Shown piece after piece: positions 47,579 through 56,369 of a stretch of 64,000 bases of DNA. The notes below the pieces were generated by a model that saw only the letters and a list, made by a program, of their open reading frames with translations, had not been told where the DNA came from and did not search any database. Made by a program: the position numbers and the translations under genes. Source of the stretch: Candidatus Phytoplasma ziziphi (lineage in GTDB: Bacteria > Bacillota_I > Bacilli_A > Acholeplasmatales > Acholeplasmataceae); contig NZ_CP025121.1 of the NCBI RefSeq assembly GCF_003640545.1, positions 558,001 through 622,000 on the forward strand. The letters are read 5' to 3'. Each line of letters begins with the position of its first letter. The stretch's first letter is position 1.

Positions 47579-48850
47579 GTGAGTCCAACAGTTCCCAGTG
47601 GTATTATTATTGTTTCTTTAATTTTGTTAAATTCTTTTTTTTCTTCTATAGAAATAGCCTTAGTTTCTTTAAATCAAAATAAAATTGATTTAGAAGTCAA
47701 AAAAGGAAAAAAAAAAGCTTTAAAAATTAAAAAATTAAAAGAAAAACCTAATTTGTTTTTATCAGTTATTCAAATAATAATTCATATTTTAACATTTTGC
47801 CAAGGATTTTCAATAAATCATGAAAATCATGATTATGTCATTGATATATTAATTGTGGTAAGTTCTATTGTTTTAGGCGAATTAGTTCCCAAAAGAATTG
47901 CTTTGGCTTTTCCGCTTCAAACTGCTTATTTTTTTATTAATATTTTTAATATAATTTGTTTTTTAACAAAACCTTTTGTTTTTATTTTTAATCAAATTAG
48001 TAATTTGATTTTATTTATACTAAGAATTGATACTAACGTCAAAAAAGATGTCGTAGATGAAGATGAGTTAAGATTTTTATTAACTTCTTCTTATAAAACT
48101 GGCGTCATTAATAACAGTGAAAAAGATATGATTCAAAATGTTTTTGATTTCGATGGAACGTTAGTTTCAGATATTATGAGACATAGAACAGAAATTATCG
48201 CTATCAATTCTAATATTAGTAAAAAAGATATTATAGAATTTATTTCTCGTGAAAAATATACAAGATTTCCTGTTTACGAAGAGAATCTTGATAAAATAAT
48301 AGGAATTGTACATGTTAAAGATATCTTTAAAGGGTTATTAGAAGAAGATAAAAAGAAAAAAAATTCTTCAAATAAAGAACAAGATTTCAATATTAATAAA
48401 TTTTTACGTAAACCTTATTTTGTTATTGAATTCCAGAATATTAGCGAATTATTTAAAGAAATGCAATTGAAACAAAATCATATTGCGATCGTTGTAGATG
48501 AATACGGAGGCACTTCTGGCATCGTAACTATCGAAGACGTTATTGAAGAAATTTTAGGCGAAATAGAAGATGAATATGATAAAAAAAATAATGAAATTGT
48601 AAAAATTTCAGATAAAGAGTACATAATAAGAGGCACTACGCATTTACACGAAACAGAAGAACATTTAAAAGCTGATTTACCTATAGAAGATTACGAAACT
48701 TTAAGTGGTTTTATTTTAGGACAATTAAAAAGAATGCCTGATAAAAATGAAAAAATCAAAATTTTTTATAATAATTGGCAATTCGAAGGCTTAAAATATG
48801 ACGGATTAGTAATTAATACAGTTCGTATCACTCGTATGATAGTTCAATAA
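47579..48850 (+). CDS. CNNM/CorC-HlyC-type membrane protein
   Basis: 423 residues. N-terminal DUF21/CNNM transmembrane domain of three or four helices (about 7-150, with NSFFSSIEIALVSL and LGELVPKRIALAF), CBS pair (about 190-330, with MRHRTEIIAIN, IVVDEYGGTSGIVTIEDVIE) and C-terminal CorC_HlyC transporter-associated domain (about 340-420). Often annotated as hemolysin, but family members are Mg2+ transporters or regulators. GTG start with AAAGAGG about 10 bases upstream. Confidence 0.9.
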   Translation: MSPTVPSGIIIVSLILLNSFFSSIEIALVSLNQNKIDLEVKKGKKKALKIKKLKEKPNLFLSVIQIIIHILTFCQGFSINHENHDYVIDILIVVSSIVLGELVPKRIALAFPLQTAYFFINIFNIICFLTKPFVFIFNQISNLILFILRIDTNVKKDVVDEDELRFLLTSSYKTGVINNSEKDMIQNVFDFDGTLVSDIMRHRTEIIAINSNISKKDIIEFISREKYTRFPVYEENLDKIIGIVHVKDIFKGLLEEDKKKKNSSNKEQDFNINKFLRKPYFVIEFQNISELFKEMQLKQNHIAIVVDEYGGTSGIVTIEDVIEEILGEIEDEYDKKNNEIVKISDKEYIIRGTTHLHETEEHLKADLPIEDYETLSGFILGQLKRMPDKNEKIKIFYNNWQFEGLKYDGLVINTVRITRMIVQ

Positions 48851-48982
48851 TTGATAAATTATTTTATATTATTCGATTATAATTAACAATAATAAATTTA
48901 TATAGTTAATTTATTATTGTTACAATTTTATATTTAATTAATTTTTTTAATAAAAATTAAAATTAGAAAGATTTAAAAAAAA

Positions 48983-51724
48983 TTGGATAAATTATTTATC
49001 CAATCCTCTTTAGAATTATTAGAAAAAGAGTTAAAAACTAATTTTAAAGAAGGATTGACACAAAAAAAAGTAGATCAAAAAATTTTAGAAAATGGTTTAA
49101 ATAAATTAAAAGAATCCCCTAAAAAATGTTTTTGGAAAAAATTTTTTTATCAATTCGATGATTATTTTGTTTATATTTTATTAACGATTTGTTTAATTAC
49201 TTTTTTGATAGGAATTATCGAAAACACAAAAGAAGAGTTAGTAGAAAGTTTTTTAATTTTAATAATTATTTTAAGTAACGCTTTTTTAGGAGTTTTCTAC
49301 GAACATAGTAAAGAAAATTCCTTATTTCTTATTAATAAAAACACAAAACCTTACGCTAAAATATTAAGAGATAAAGAATTAAAATTAATTTTCAAAGAAG
49401 AAATAGTTGTCGGAGATATTATTTATTTAGAAATGGGAGATGTTGTTCCCGCTGATTTAAGATTAATAAAAACTAATGATTTAAAAGTTAATGAAGCTAT
49501 TTTAACTGGGGAGACTTTACCTGTTATTAAAAATAGTTGTATTATTTCGAATAAATTTATTTTAAACAATTCTCCTAATTTAGTTTTCATGGATACTAAT
49601 ATTGTTTCAGGAAATGCTCATGGTGTTGTTATCGAAACAGGGGTAAATACTCAAATAGGAAAAATTACCCAATTGATATCTGTACAAAAAAAAGAAAAAA
49701 CTCCTTTAGAGAAAAATATTCAACAATTATCGAAAATCTTAAGTTTTATTATTTGTATCTTTGTCATTATTAATTTTATTTTGAATTTATCAAAAAATTT
49801 TATATTACAAGGGCAAATAGATTTTTCGGCAATTAAAAAAATTATTTTATCTTCTATGATTTTAGCTGTAGCTGTTATTCCAGAAGGTTTATTAGCCATT
49901 ATAACTATTATTTTAGCTTCAGGGATAAAAAAATTAATAAAGAAAAACGCTATTGTTAAAAATTTAAAAACTTTAGAAACTTTGGGAGCTATAAATATTA
50001 TTTGTACTGATAAAACAGGAACTTTAACGCGAAATAAAATGACTATTAATAAATTATATTTAAATTATGAGAAAATAAAAATTAATACGAGTTTGATATC
50101 AGATCTAAATATAACAAGATTAGTGACTTATGGCGTTTTATGCAACAATAATTATTTTACTTCTGAAAAAGTAAATTATTCAAATAAGGAAATTTTTGTT
50201 TTTGATTCAGTTGATCAGTCTTTTATAGATTTAGGTAATTTATTGAAATTAAATATTCAACAACTTGTGAGAGAACATCAAAAAATAAAAGAATTTCCTT
50301 TCGATAGTACAAAAAAATTTATGGTAACGGTTCATCAAAAAGGAAATGATAAATTTTTAATAATCAAAGGAGCCGTTGAAGTTTTATTTAATTTATCTCA
50401 TTGTATTCAATATAAAAATGAAATTGTTGTTAAAAATAAAAAAAATATTAAAAAAATAAAAACAGATTTAGATTTGATGTCTTCTGAAGGTTATAAAGTT
50501 TTAGGAATCGCTTATGCATCGATGAATTCTTATGATTATGATTTGAGCAATTCGAATTTAGAAAAAATATTAAACGAAATAAAATATAAAATTATTTTTT
50601 TAGGAGCTTTTGGAATAGAAGATCCGATACGTTCTGAAATTTTACCAACTATTCAAGAATGTCAAAAAGCTTTTATTAAAATTATTATGATAACCGGAGA
50701 TCATCTTAAAACAGCTGTTAAAGTTGCTTCTGATTTGAAAATTTTTGATCCCTTAAGAGATTTAGCTATTGACGGTGAGTCTTTAGAACTTTTAAAAGAA
50801 GAAGAATTTAATATTAAATTATCTTCGATTAAAGTTTATGCCAGAACTACTCCTGAACAGAAATTAAAAATTATTCAATCATGGCAGAAAAAAGGCAAAA
50901 TTGTAGGGATGATAGGTGATGGAGTTAACGACGCGCCAAGTATTAAAAAAGCTGATATAGGTATTTCGATGGGGATAACAGGAACTGATATTGCTAAAAA
51001 TGCATCAGACATTATTTTAACTAACGATAATTTTGATACTATTAAAAATGCTATCCAAGAAGGAAGAAATATTTTTGATAATATTAAAAAAAGTGTTATG
51101 TTTTTATTAAGTTGTAATATTGGCGAAATAATTCTTATATTATTAAATACTTTATTAGGACATCTTTTTTTTGATAAAAATTTTATTATTTTGAACACTT
51201 TACAAATACTTTGGATTAATTTAGTTACTGATTCTTTGGTAGCTATTTCTTTAGGTTTAGAGCATCCTGAAACAGACATAATGCAAAGAAAACCACGTCT
51301 TATTCAAAATTCTTTATTAAATAAGAAAATAATTAAGAAAATTTTCAGTGAAGGCATAATGATAAGTTTTTTAAGTTTTTTAGCTGCTTTTATAGGATAT
51401 CAAATGCATAAAAATAATCAACCTAGTCAATATGGGCAAACTTACGCTTTTATGGTTTTATCATTATCTCAATTAATTCATGTTTTTAATTTTAGAAGTT
51501 TTAATAAATCTATTTTTAGTTTAAAACCTAATTTTTATTTAAGAATTTGTTTTATTATTAGTTTTTTGTTGCAAATGACTATTTTAATAATTCCTTTTTT
51601 AAGAAGTAATTTCCAAATATCTTCTTTTTTGTATTATAAAGATATTATAATTATTTTTTTATTTTCTATGATGCCTTTGATTATTATAGAATTAAAGAAA
51701 AAAATTATTAATAAACTTAAATAA
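48983..51724 (+). CDS. P-type Ca2+ ATPase-like pump, type IIA
   Basis: 913 residues. TGE in ILTGETLPV, TM4 VIPEGLLAI, phosphorylation CTDKTGT with Asp343, KGAVEVLF, TGDHLKTA, and GDGVNDAPS. TM6 is ILWINLVTDSLVAISLGLEHPE, close to SERCA/PMR1 pumps, although the usual GLPA is SLVA. Ten predicted helices. TTG start at 48983 with AGAAAG upstream. The second cation pump in this window, distinct from the one at 36326. Export of Ca2+ is likely but the ion is inferred. Confidence 0.87.
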   Translation: MDKLFIQSSLELLEKELKTNFKEGLTQKKVDQKILENGLNKLKESPKKCFWKKFFYQFDDYFVYILLTICLITFLIGIIENTKEELVESFLILIIILSNAFLGVFYEHSKENSLFLINKNTKPYAKILRDKELKLIFKEEIVVGDIIYLEMGDVVPADLRLIKTNDLKVNEAILTGETLPVIKNSCIISNKFILNNSPNLVFMDTNIVSGNAHGVVIETGVNTQIGKITQLISVQKKEKTPLEKNIQQLSKILSFIICIFVIINFILNLSKNFILQGQIDFSAIKKIILSSMILAVAVIPEGLLAIITIILASGIKKLIKKNAIVKNLKTLETLGAINIICTDKTGTLTRNKMTINKLYLNYEKIKINTSLISDLNITRLVTYGVLCNNNYFTSEKVNYSNKEIFVFDSVDQSFIDLGNLLKLNIQQLVREHQKIKEFPFDSTKKFMVTVHQKGNDKFLIIKGAVEVLFNLSHCIQYKNEIVVKNKKNIKKIKTDLDLMSSEGYKVLGIAYASMNSYDYDLSNSNLEKILNEIKYKIIFLGAFGIEDPIRSEILPTIQECQKAFIKIIMITGDHLKTAVKVASDLKIFDPLRDLAIDGESLELLKEEEFNIKLSSIKVYARTTPEQKLKIIQSWQKKGKIVGMIGDGVNDAPSIKKADIGISMGITGTDIAKNASDIILTNDNFDTIKNAIQEGRNIFDNIKKSVMFLLSCNIGEIILILLNTLLGHLFFDKNFIILNTLQILWINLVTDSLVAISLGLEHPETDIMQRKPRLIQNSLLNKKIIKKIFSEGIMISFLSFLAAFIGYQMHKNNQPSQYGQTYAFMVLSLSQLIHVFNFRSFNKSIFSLKPNFYLRICFIISFLLQMTILIIPFLRSNFQISSFLYYKDIIIIFLFSMMPLIIIELKKKIINKLK

Positions 51725-51758
51725 AAAGTAATAATTTTTAAATTATTACTTTTTATTT
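51723..51758 (+). terminator. Terminator of the second P-type ATPase
   Basis: AAAAAGTAATAATTT (51723-51737) and its complement (51740-51754) form a 15-bp stem, overlapping the stop codon and ending in a T run. Confidence 0.75.
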
Positions 51759-51779
51759 AAATATTTTAAATATTTATAT

Positions 51780-51785
51780 TATAAT
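51780..51785 (+). promoter_or_regulatory. -10 element of tRNA-Ser
   Basis: TATAAT 26 bases before the tRNA. No clear -35 partner. Confidence 0.45.
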
Positions 51786-51810
51786 TTAATAGTATCTTAA
51801 TTTATATAAA

Positions 51811-51903
51811 GGAGTAGTACTCAAGTAGGCTATAAGAGGCGTCCCTGCTAAGGACGTAGTCCAATTTTTTGGTGCAAGGGTTCGAATCCCTTCTACTCCG
51901 CCA
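51811..51903 (+). tRNA. tRNA-Ser(GCT)
   Basis: Acceptor GGAGTAG/CTACTCC, anticodon stem CGTCC/GGACG with loop CTGCTAA, a long class II variable arm, T arm AAGGGTTCGAATCCCTT and encoded CCA. Confidence 0.96.
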
Positions 51904-52084
51904 TTTTTAAAAAATAGAAATTATGAATATTATTAAAAATTTTTTCTTTAAATAAAAAATATAATAAAAACAGTAAATAAAATTATATACAAAATTAAAT
52001 TTTTTCTTTTGTCGTTTTTCGAGAATACAAAAAAAGACATTAATATAAACAAGTTAAAGAAATTAAATATTTTTTTAGTTAAAA

Positions 52085-52121
52085 TAAAAAAAGTTATCTT
52101 TTAAAAGATAACTTTTTTTAT
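52085..52121. terminator. Bidirectional terminator between tRNA-Ser and tRNA-Leu
   Basis: AAAAAAAGTTATCTTTT and AAAAGATAACTTTTTTT form a long palindromic stem. The two tRNA genes converge on it, and the rest of 51904-52208 holds nothing else recognisable. Confidence 0.75.
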
Positions 52122-52208
52122 TTTATAAGATTTAAATATTTTTTTATTTATTTAAAAAAATTAAAAATTTTAATATTATTATGTTTTATAAAAGATAATT
52201 TTTTTATT

Positions 52209-52293
52209 TGGTACTGATGGTCGGACTCGAACCGACATGAGTTGAACTCGTTTGATTTTGAGTCAAATGCGTATACCATTTCGCCACATCAGC
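52209..52293 (-). tRNA. tRNA-Leu(CAA)
   Basis: On the minus strand: acceptor GCTGATG/CATCAGT, anticodon stem TTTGA/TCAAA with loop CTCAAAA (anticodon CAA), long variable arm, T arm GTCGGTTCGAGTCCGAC, encoded CCA. The first pair is G-U. Confidence 0.93.
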
Positions 52294-52445
52294 CTTAATA
52301 TAATTAAAAAATATATTTATATTAAATAAAATTAAATTTATTAATATTAAGTATATTTTTATTATATCATAAAATAATAATAACAATTTAAATTTTTATT
52401 TTTGAAATATTATAATATTTTTTAATATTTTAAGGAATAAATTAA

Positions 52446-54236
52446 TTAAAATAATTTATCTAATTCTTCTTTACTAATATTTTCTTTTTTTAATAATAAA
52501 TTAGCAATTTTATTTAATAAAATTTTATTATCAACAATAATTTTTTTAGCTTCTTGATAACATTCATTTATTATTTTTTTAATTTCTTCATCAATTATTT
52601 TAGCGTCAGAAAATTCTGTATTTTGAATAACTCCTAAAGAACTCATTCCGTATTTTATGACCATAAATTTAGATATTTCGTTGGCTTTTCTTAAATCTTC
52701 AGCAGAACCAGAGGAAATATCATCGAAAAATAATTCTTCGGCTACTATACCGCCTAAATAAGAAGTAATATTTGCTAACATTCTTTTTTTAGAAGAAAAT
52801 AATGTTTCTTTATCAGGAATCATTAAATTATAACCACCGATAGAACCTCTTGGAATGATGTTAATTTTTTCTACTTTTGGAGCGTTTTTCAATTTTAAAC
52901 CAATTACTGCATGTCCAGATTCATGATAAGCTACCATTTTTCTTTCTTCTTCATCGTATTTTATTGATTTTTTAGCCGGCCCCATTAAAACTCGATCCAC
53001 AGCTTCTTCTAATTCTTTCATAGTAATTAATTCTTTTTTATTACGAATTGTTAAAATAGAGGCTTCATTTGCGATCGCTTCTAATTGAGCTCCATTCATC
53101 CCTGATGTTCTTTTTGCTAATTGATAAAAATCAATATTAGGAATTATTTTTTTATTTCGAACATGAACTTTTAAAATAGCTTCTCTGGCTTTAACATCAG
53201 GAAGCCCAATTTTAAATTTACGATCGAATCTACCTGGCCTTAATAAAGCAGGATCTAACATATCAGTTCGATTAGTAGCTCCTATAATAATTATTCCATT
53301 AGAAGAAGTGAAACCGTCCATTTCAGTTAATAATTGATTTAAAGTTTGATCTCTTTCGGAAGAAGAGTCTAAAATATCATTTCCTCTTTTTTTTCCTAAA
53401 ATATCAATTTCATCAATAAAAATAACACAAGGAATATTTTTTTTTGCTTCTTTAAATAGTTTTCTTAATCTAGAAGCTCCTGTTCCAATGTATATTTCTA
53501 CAAATTCTGAACCAGAAACAGCATAAAAAGGAACTCCTGATTCCCCAGCTAATGCTTTAGCTAAAAGAGTTTTACCTGTTCCCGGAGGGCCTTCTAATAA
53601 AATTCCTTTCGGAATAGAAGCTCCCATTGAAGAATATTTTAGTGGATTTTTTAAAAAATCAATTAATTCTTTCATTTCTTCTTTTTCTTCTTCGTTTCCG
53701 GCGATATCTTTAAAATTAAATTTTAATTTTTGTTTATTAGAAATTAAAGGATTGTTTTTCAATTTTCCTGATCGTAAAAGAAAATTATTTAAAATATAAA
53801 ACATAAAAATAACAGAAGATAAATATCGGACTAAATTAATAAATAAACTTAATATTGGAATTTTATTTATTAATAAAAATAAATAATAAAAATCTGTTTT
53901 GTATTCGTATTCTTTTATATTAGGATATGTTTTGAATTTATTAATTATATTAACTGCATTAGGTTCTAAAATTTGTGTTTGAAAGAATATGTTATTCAAA
54001 TCTTCAGCTTCTAATAAAAAATAATATAAATTAGTTATCGAATTTTTTCGCATTGTATATTTGAATTTTCTAATTAATTGACTATTAAATTTGTCTTGCA
54101 TTTTTTGAAATGATATTTCTTTTCCTTTTGGAGTCCATTGATAAATATTATTAAAAATAAATAATAAAATTAAAAAAAATAAAATTTTTTTCTTTTTTGT
54201 AATTTTAAAAATATTAAAAAAAATATTTTTGGTCAT
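52446..54236 (-). CDS. ftsH: Second FtsH/HflB-type membrane metalloprotease
   Basis: 596 residues with the same plan as the copy at 280-2064: N-terminal membrane segment (about 16-33), extracytoplasmic loop, second segment (about 126-153), Walker A GPPGTGKT 216-223, Walker B VIFIDEID 271-278, complete SRH LLRPGRFDR, zinc motif HESGH 438-442 and ligand Asp near 514. The AAA+ and protease parts are very similar to the first copy, while the N-terminal loops differ strongly, as expected if they choose substrates. It stands alone, not beside an AAA+ ATPase. Its SRH is closer to the FtsH consensus than that of the first copy. Confidence 0.93.
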   Translation of the reverse strand: MTKNIFFNIFKITKKKKILFFLILLFIFNNIYQWTPKGKEISFQKMQDKFNSQLIRKFKYTMRKNSITNLYYFLLEAEDLNNIFFQTQILEPNAVNIINKFKTYPNIKEYEYKTDFYYLFLLINKIPILSLFINLVRYLSSVIFMFYILNNFLLRSGKLKNNPLISNKQKLKFNFKDIAGNEEEKEEMKELIDFLKNPLKYSSMGASIPKGILLEGPPGTGKTLLAKALAGESGVPFYAVSGSEFVEIYIGTGASRLRKLFKEAKKNIPCVIFIDEIDILGKKRGNDILDSSSERDQTLNQLLTEMDGFTSSNGIIIIGATNRTDMLDPALLRPGRFDRKFKIGLPDVKAREAILKVHVRNKKIIPNIDFYQLAKRTSGMNGAQLEAIANEASILTIRNKKELITMKELEEAVDRVLMGPAKKSIKYDEEERKMVAYHESGHAVIGLKLKNAPKVEKINIIPRGSIGGYNLMIPDKETLFSSKKRMLANITSYLGGIVAEELFFDDISSGSAEDLRKANEISKFMVIKYGMSSLGVIQNTEFSDAKIIDEEIKKIINECYQEAKKIIVDNKILLNKIANLLLKKENISKEELDKLF

Positions 54237-54733
54237 TTATATTTTGTCAAATATCCTTATCTAAATTAAAAATAGTTATATATTCAATAAAATTTTAATT
54301 TTTTTTATATTATATTAAATTTAAAAAAATAGTTATTAGTTATTAAAAAAATAATTTAAAAAGTTTCATTTTTGAATCGAAATTATTTTTTTATAACTAC
54401 TTTTAATTATAATAAGAAAAATTAATTTAATAAATTAATTTTTAATAAAATAAATAGGTATATAATAATGATTATTGTTTATTTAATTTATTTAAAAAAA
54501 ATATTATTATTCACCAATATTCGTTATTTTTTTATATTTATATTATATAATATTATTTGATATTTATATATTTAATTATAAATATCAAAAGATAATTAAT
54601 TTTTTTTATTAACGTTTTTATAATTTGAATTTTTGATAAAAATAAATAATTTTAATTAATTTCATTAAAATTAAAAAGTTAATTATATTAAGTTGTTTTA
54701 ACATATAAACAAAAAGAAAGATATTATAAGAAT
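54237..54733. other. Gene-free stretch upstream of two divergent genes
   Basis: Nearly pure A+T; contains the promoters of ftsH (minus) and of the intron-split gene (plus). No DnaA-box cluster, repeat or RNA gene is visible. Confidence 0.5.
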
Positions 54734-54934
54734 TTGGACAAAACAAAAAAAATTATTATTTTTGTTTCTAGTTGTGTTTTCTTAATATTGTTTTTTGTTT
54801 TTTTGATTTTTTTTCTTAAATCAGATGATAATGAAGTAGTTTCTACAAATAATTCTGATAATTTAATAACAAATATTGAACCGATAGAAGATATAACGGT
54901 AAAAACAGAAGATTCAGAATCAATCAATGATAAA
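54734..54934 (+). pseudogene. 5' exon of a gene interrupted by a group II intron
   Basis: 67 codons from a TTG start: MDKTKK, one hydrophobic segment (about 7-28), then an acidic extracellular-looking part ending SINDK. Codon 67 ends exactly at the intron's GTGCGC, in phase 0. AAGAAAG is about 15 bases upstream, so the start is uncertain. Without splicing, translation runs only seven codons into the intron before a stop. The product would be a small membrane-anchored protein, of unknown function. Confidence 0.6.
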
Positions 54935-55641
54935 GTGCGCAAGTTCGAGCCTTTAATTTAGAGGGTATTAAGGGACCCTTTGGTATTGATAGATAGTATA
55001 TCACATTATTGGATTCACCTGAGAATGAAAATTTAATAAGGGAAAATAGCATATCCAAAAAGCGTTGAAATAAAAAAATAAAGAATGCGAAATGAAGTTA
55101 GTAAAAGCATGAAATTCTAGGGAATTAAAGATATAAAATAATTAAATAATTAACGTTAATGTTATTTTATTTATTTCAAAATTTTTTTTAAAAAAAATTT
55201 ATCAAATTAAGACTTTGATTATTTTCTTTATCGAATAATTAAACTATCTTTAATTTTTAATAATTTCTTAATTTTATAAAAAAATTTTTTGATAATAATT
55301 ATTTTACCAATAATATCCATGCAAAATTAACATTTCCCAAATTAAAGAGCTACCTTGGAAAAGCTAAATAAAATTATTGTTATTTATAAATTTTATAATT
55401 TTAATTTTATATGCTTGCAGAGTTTTCATAGTACTCGTAAAATTAATATTTTACCAAGGAGAAGTTAATAACTTTTACAAGGGGAAGGAAAACAGAGAGA
55501 AAAAAATAATTTTTTTTCTAATTTAATAAAAAAGTATTAATTTTTTATGAATGAACTCGGAAAGCCGTATGCATAGGGATATGCCCGTGCGGTTTGGGCG
55601 AGGGTTTTATCAAAAGAATAATATTTTTATTAATTCTTGAA
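54935..55641 (+). mobile_element. ORF-less, degenerate group II intron
   Basis: The 5' end GTGCGCAAGTTCGAGCC fits the GUGYG group II start. Domain V is exactly 34 nt at 55562-55595 (AAGCCGTATGC through CGGTTT), with the AGC/GTT triad opposite strands and a 2-base CC/CG bulge region. Domain VI follows: AAGAAT-AAT and ATT-A-ATTCTT (55614-55638) with a single bulged A at 55632, the expected branch point. Domain IV has no reverse transcriptase; a trace such as CTTTTACAAGGGGAAGGA remains. The 3' end is not fixed: an end at 55641 keeps the downstream frame but does not end in AY. Splicing would need a maturase from elsewhere. Confidence 0.75.
55562..55595 (+). ncRNA. Group II intron domain V
   Basis: 34-nt catalytic hairpin: AAGCCGTA pairs with TGCGGTTT, TGC/GCC and ATA/TAT inner pairs close a GGGA tetraloop (GNRA). 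All invariant features are present. Confidence 0.8.
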
Positions 55642-55902
55642 TTAACAAAAATAAAAAAATATGATATTTTCTATTCGCATGAAAAAGGTTTGGAAGAAAA
55701 ACAAAATGATGAAAATCCTTCAAATTTATTAAAAAAATTTACAGAAACAAAAGCTTTTAAAGGAGCATCTGATTCATTATACAAACTAGGAGAAAAAATA
55801 GGCGGGAAAACAATAGATAAAGTTGTTAATTCTCTTGCTAATCAACCAACTTTGAAAAAAATCATGAATCCTAAAATTTTAAAAAAAATAATAAAAATAT
55901 AA
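55642..55902 (+). pseudogene. 3' exon of the intron-split gene
   Basis: An open frame running LTKIKKYDIFYSHEKGLEEK through a basic, helical C-terminus ending NPKILKKIIKI. If the intron ends at 55641 it joins the 5' exon in frame, giving a protein of about 153 residues with a membrane anchor, an acidic linker and a basic amphipathic tail. The frame also opens backwards into the intron (from 55594), but domain V lies there. No family recognised. A terminator follows at 55913. Confidence 0.5.
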
Positions 55903-55912
55903 TTTTATTTTT

Positions 55913-55952
55913 AAAAACTAAAAATTTAATTTATAAATTTTTAGTTTTTTTT
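55913..55952 (+). terminator. Terminator of the intron-split gene
   Basis: AAAAACTAAAAATTTA and TAAATTTTTAGTTTTT form a 16-bp stem followed by a T run. Confidence 0.78.
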
Positions 55953-56369
55953 AATAAATAAACAAATATTTATTTATTTAGTCGAATATATATTCAAAAT
56001 AATATTATTATTTGAATAATATGTAAAATTATAATATAATACATGCTAGATATATATTTTTACAAAAATTAAATATTATATATCAAAAAAATATATTAAT
56101 TTTCATTATAAGAATTTATTTTTAAATAAGAAAATTATTTTTTATGTCCTTATAATATTTTCGATTATTTTTCTATTTAAAATATTTTTTAAATAAAAAA
56201 ATAATCGAAAATATTATAAAAAATATTAAACAAATATTAATCGAAAATAAAAAAATTTAAATTAAGATAATAGACAAAATTAATATTAAATAAAAAAATA
56301 TTAAATTAGAACTGATATAAATATTTTAATATTAAGAAAGGAAGAAATAATTTATTAAAAAAGATGTAA
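55953..56369. other. Gene-free stretch before rny
   Basis: Contains the 23-bp inverted repeat listed below and otherwise only A+T-rich DNA. GAAAGGAAG at about 56336 is near the rny start. Confidence 0.5.
56150..56219. repeat. 23-bp perfect inverted repeat
   Basis: Arms 56150-56172 and 56197-56219 are exactly complementary, each centred on TTTTCGATTA or its complement, with a 24-base loop. It has no T tract directly after it. May be a structured leader, a terminator remnant or a small miniature element. Confidence 0.7.

Noticed and set aside
54237-54733. Replication origin in the A+T-rich gap
   Set aside because: No DnaA-box cluster and no dnaA or dnaN gene nearby.
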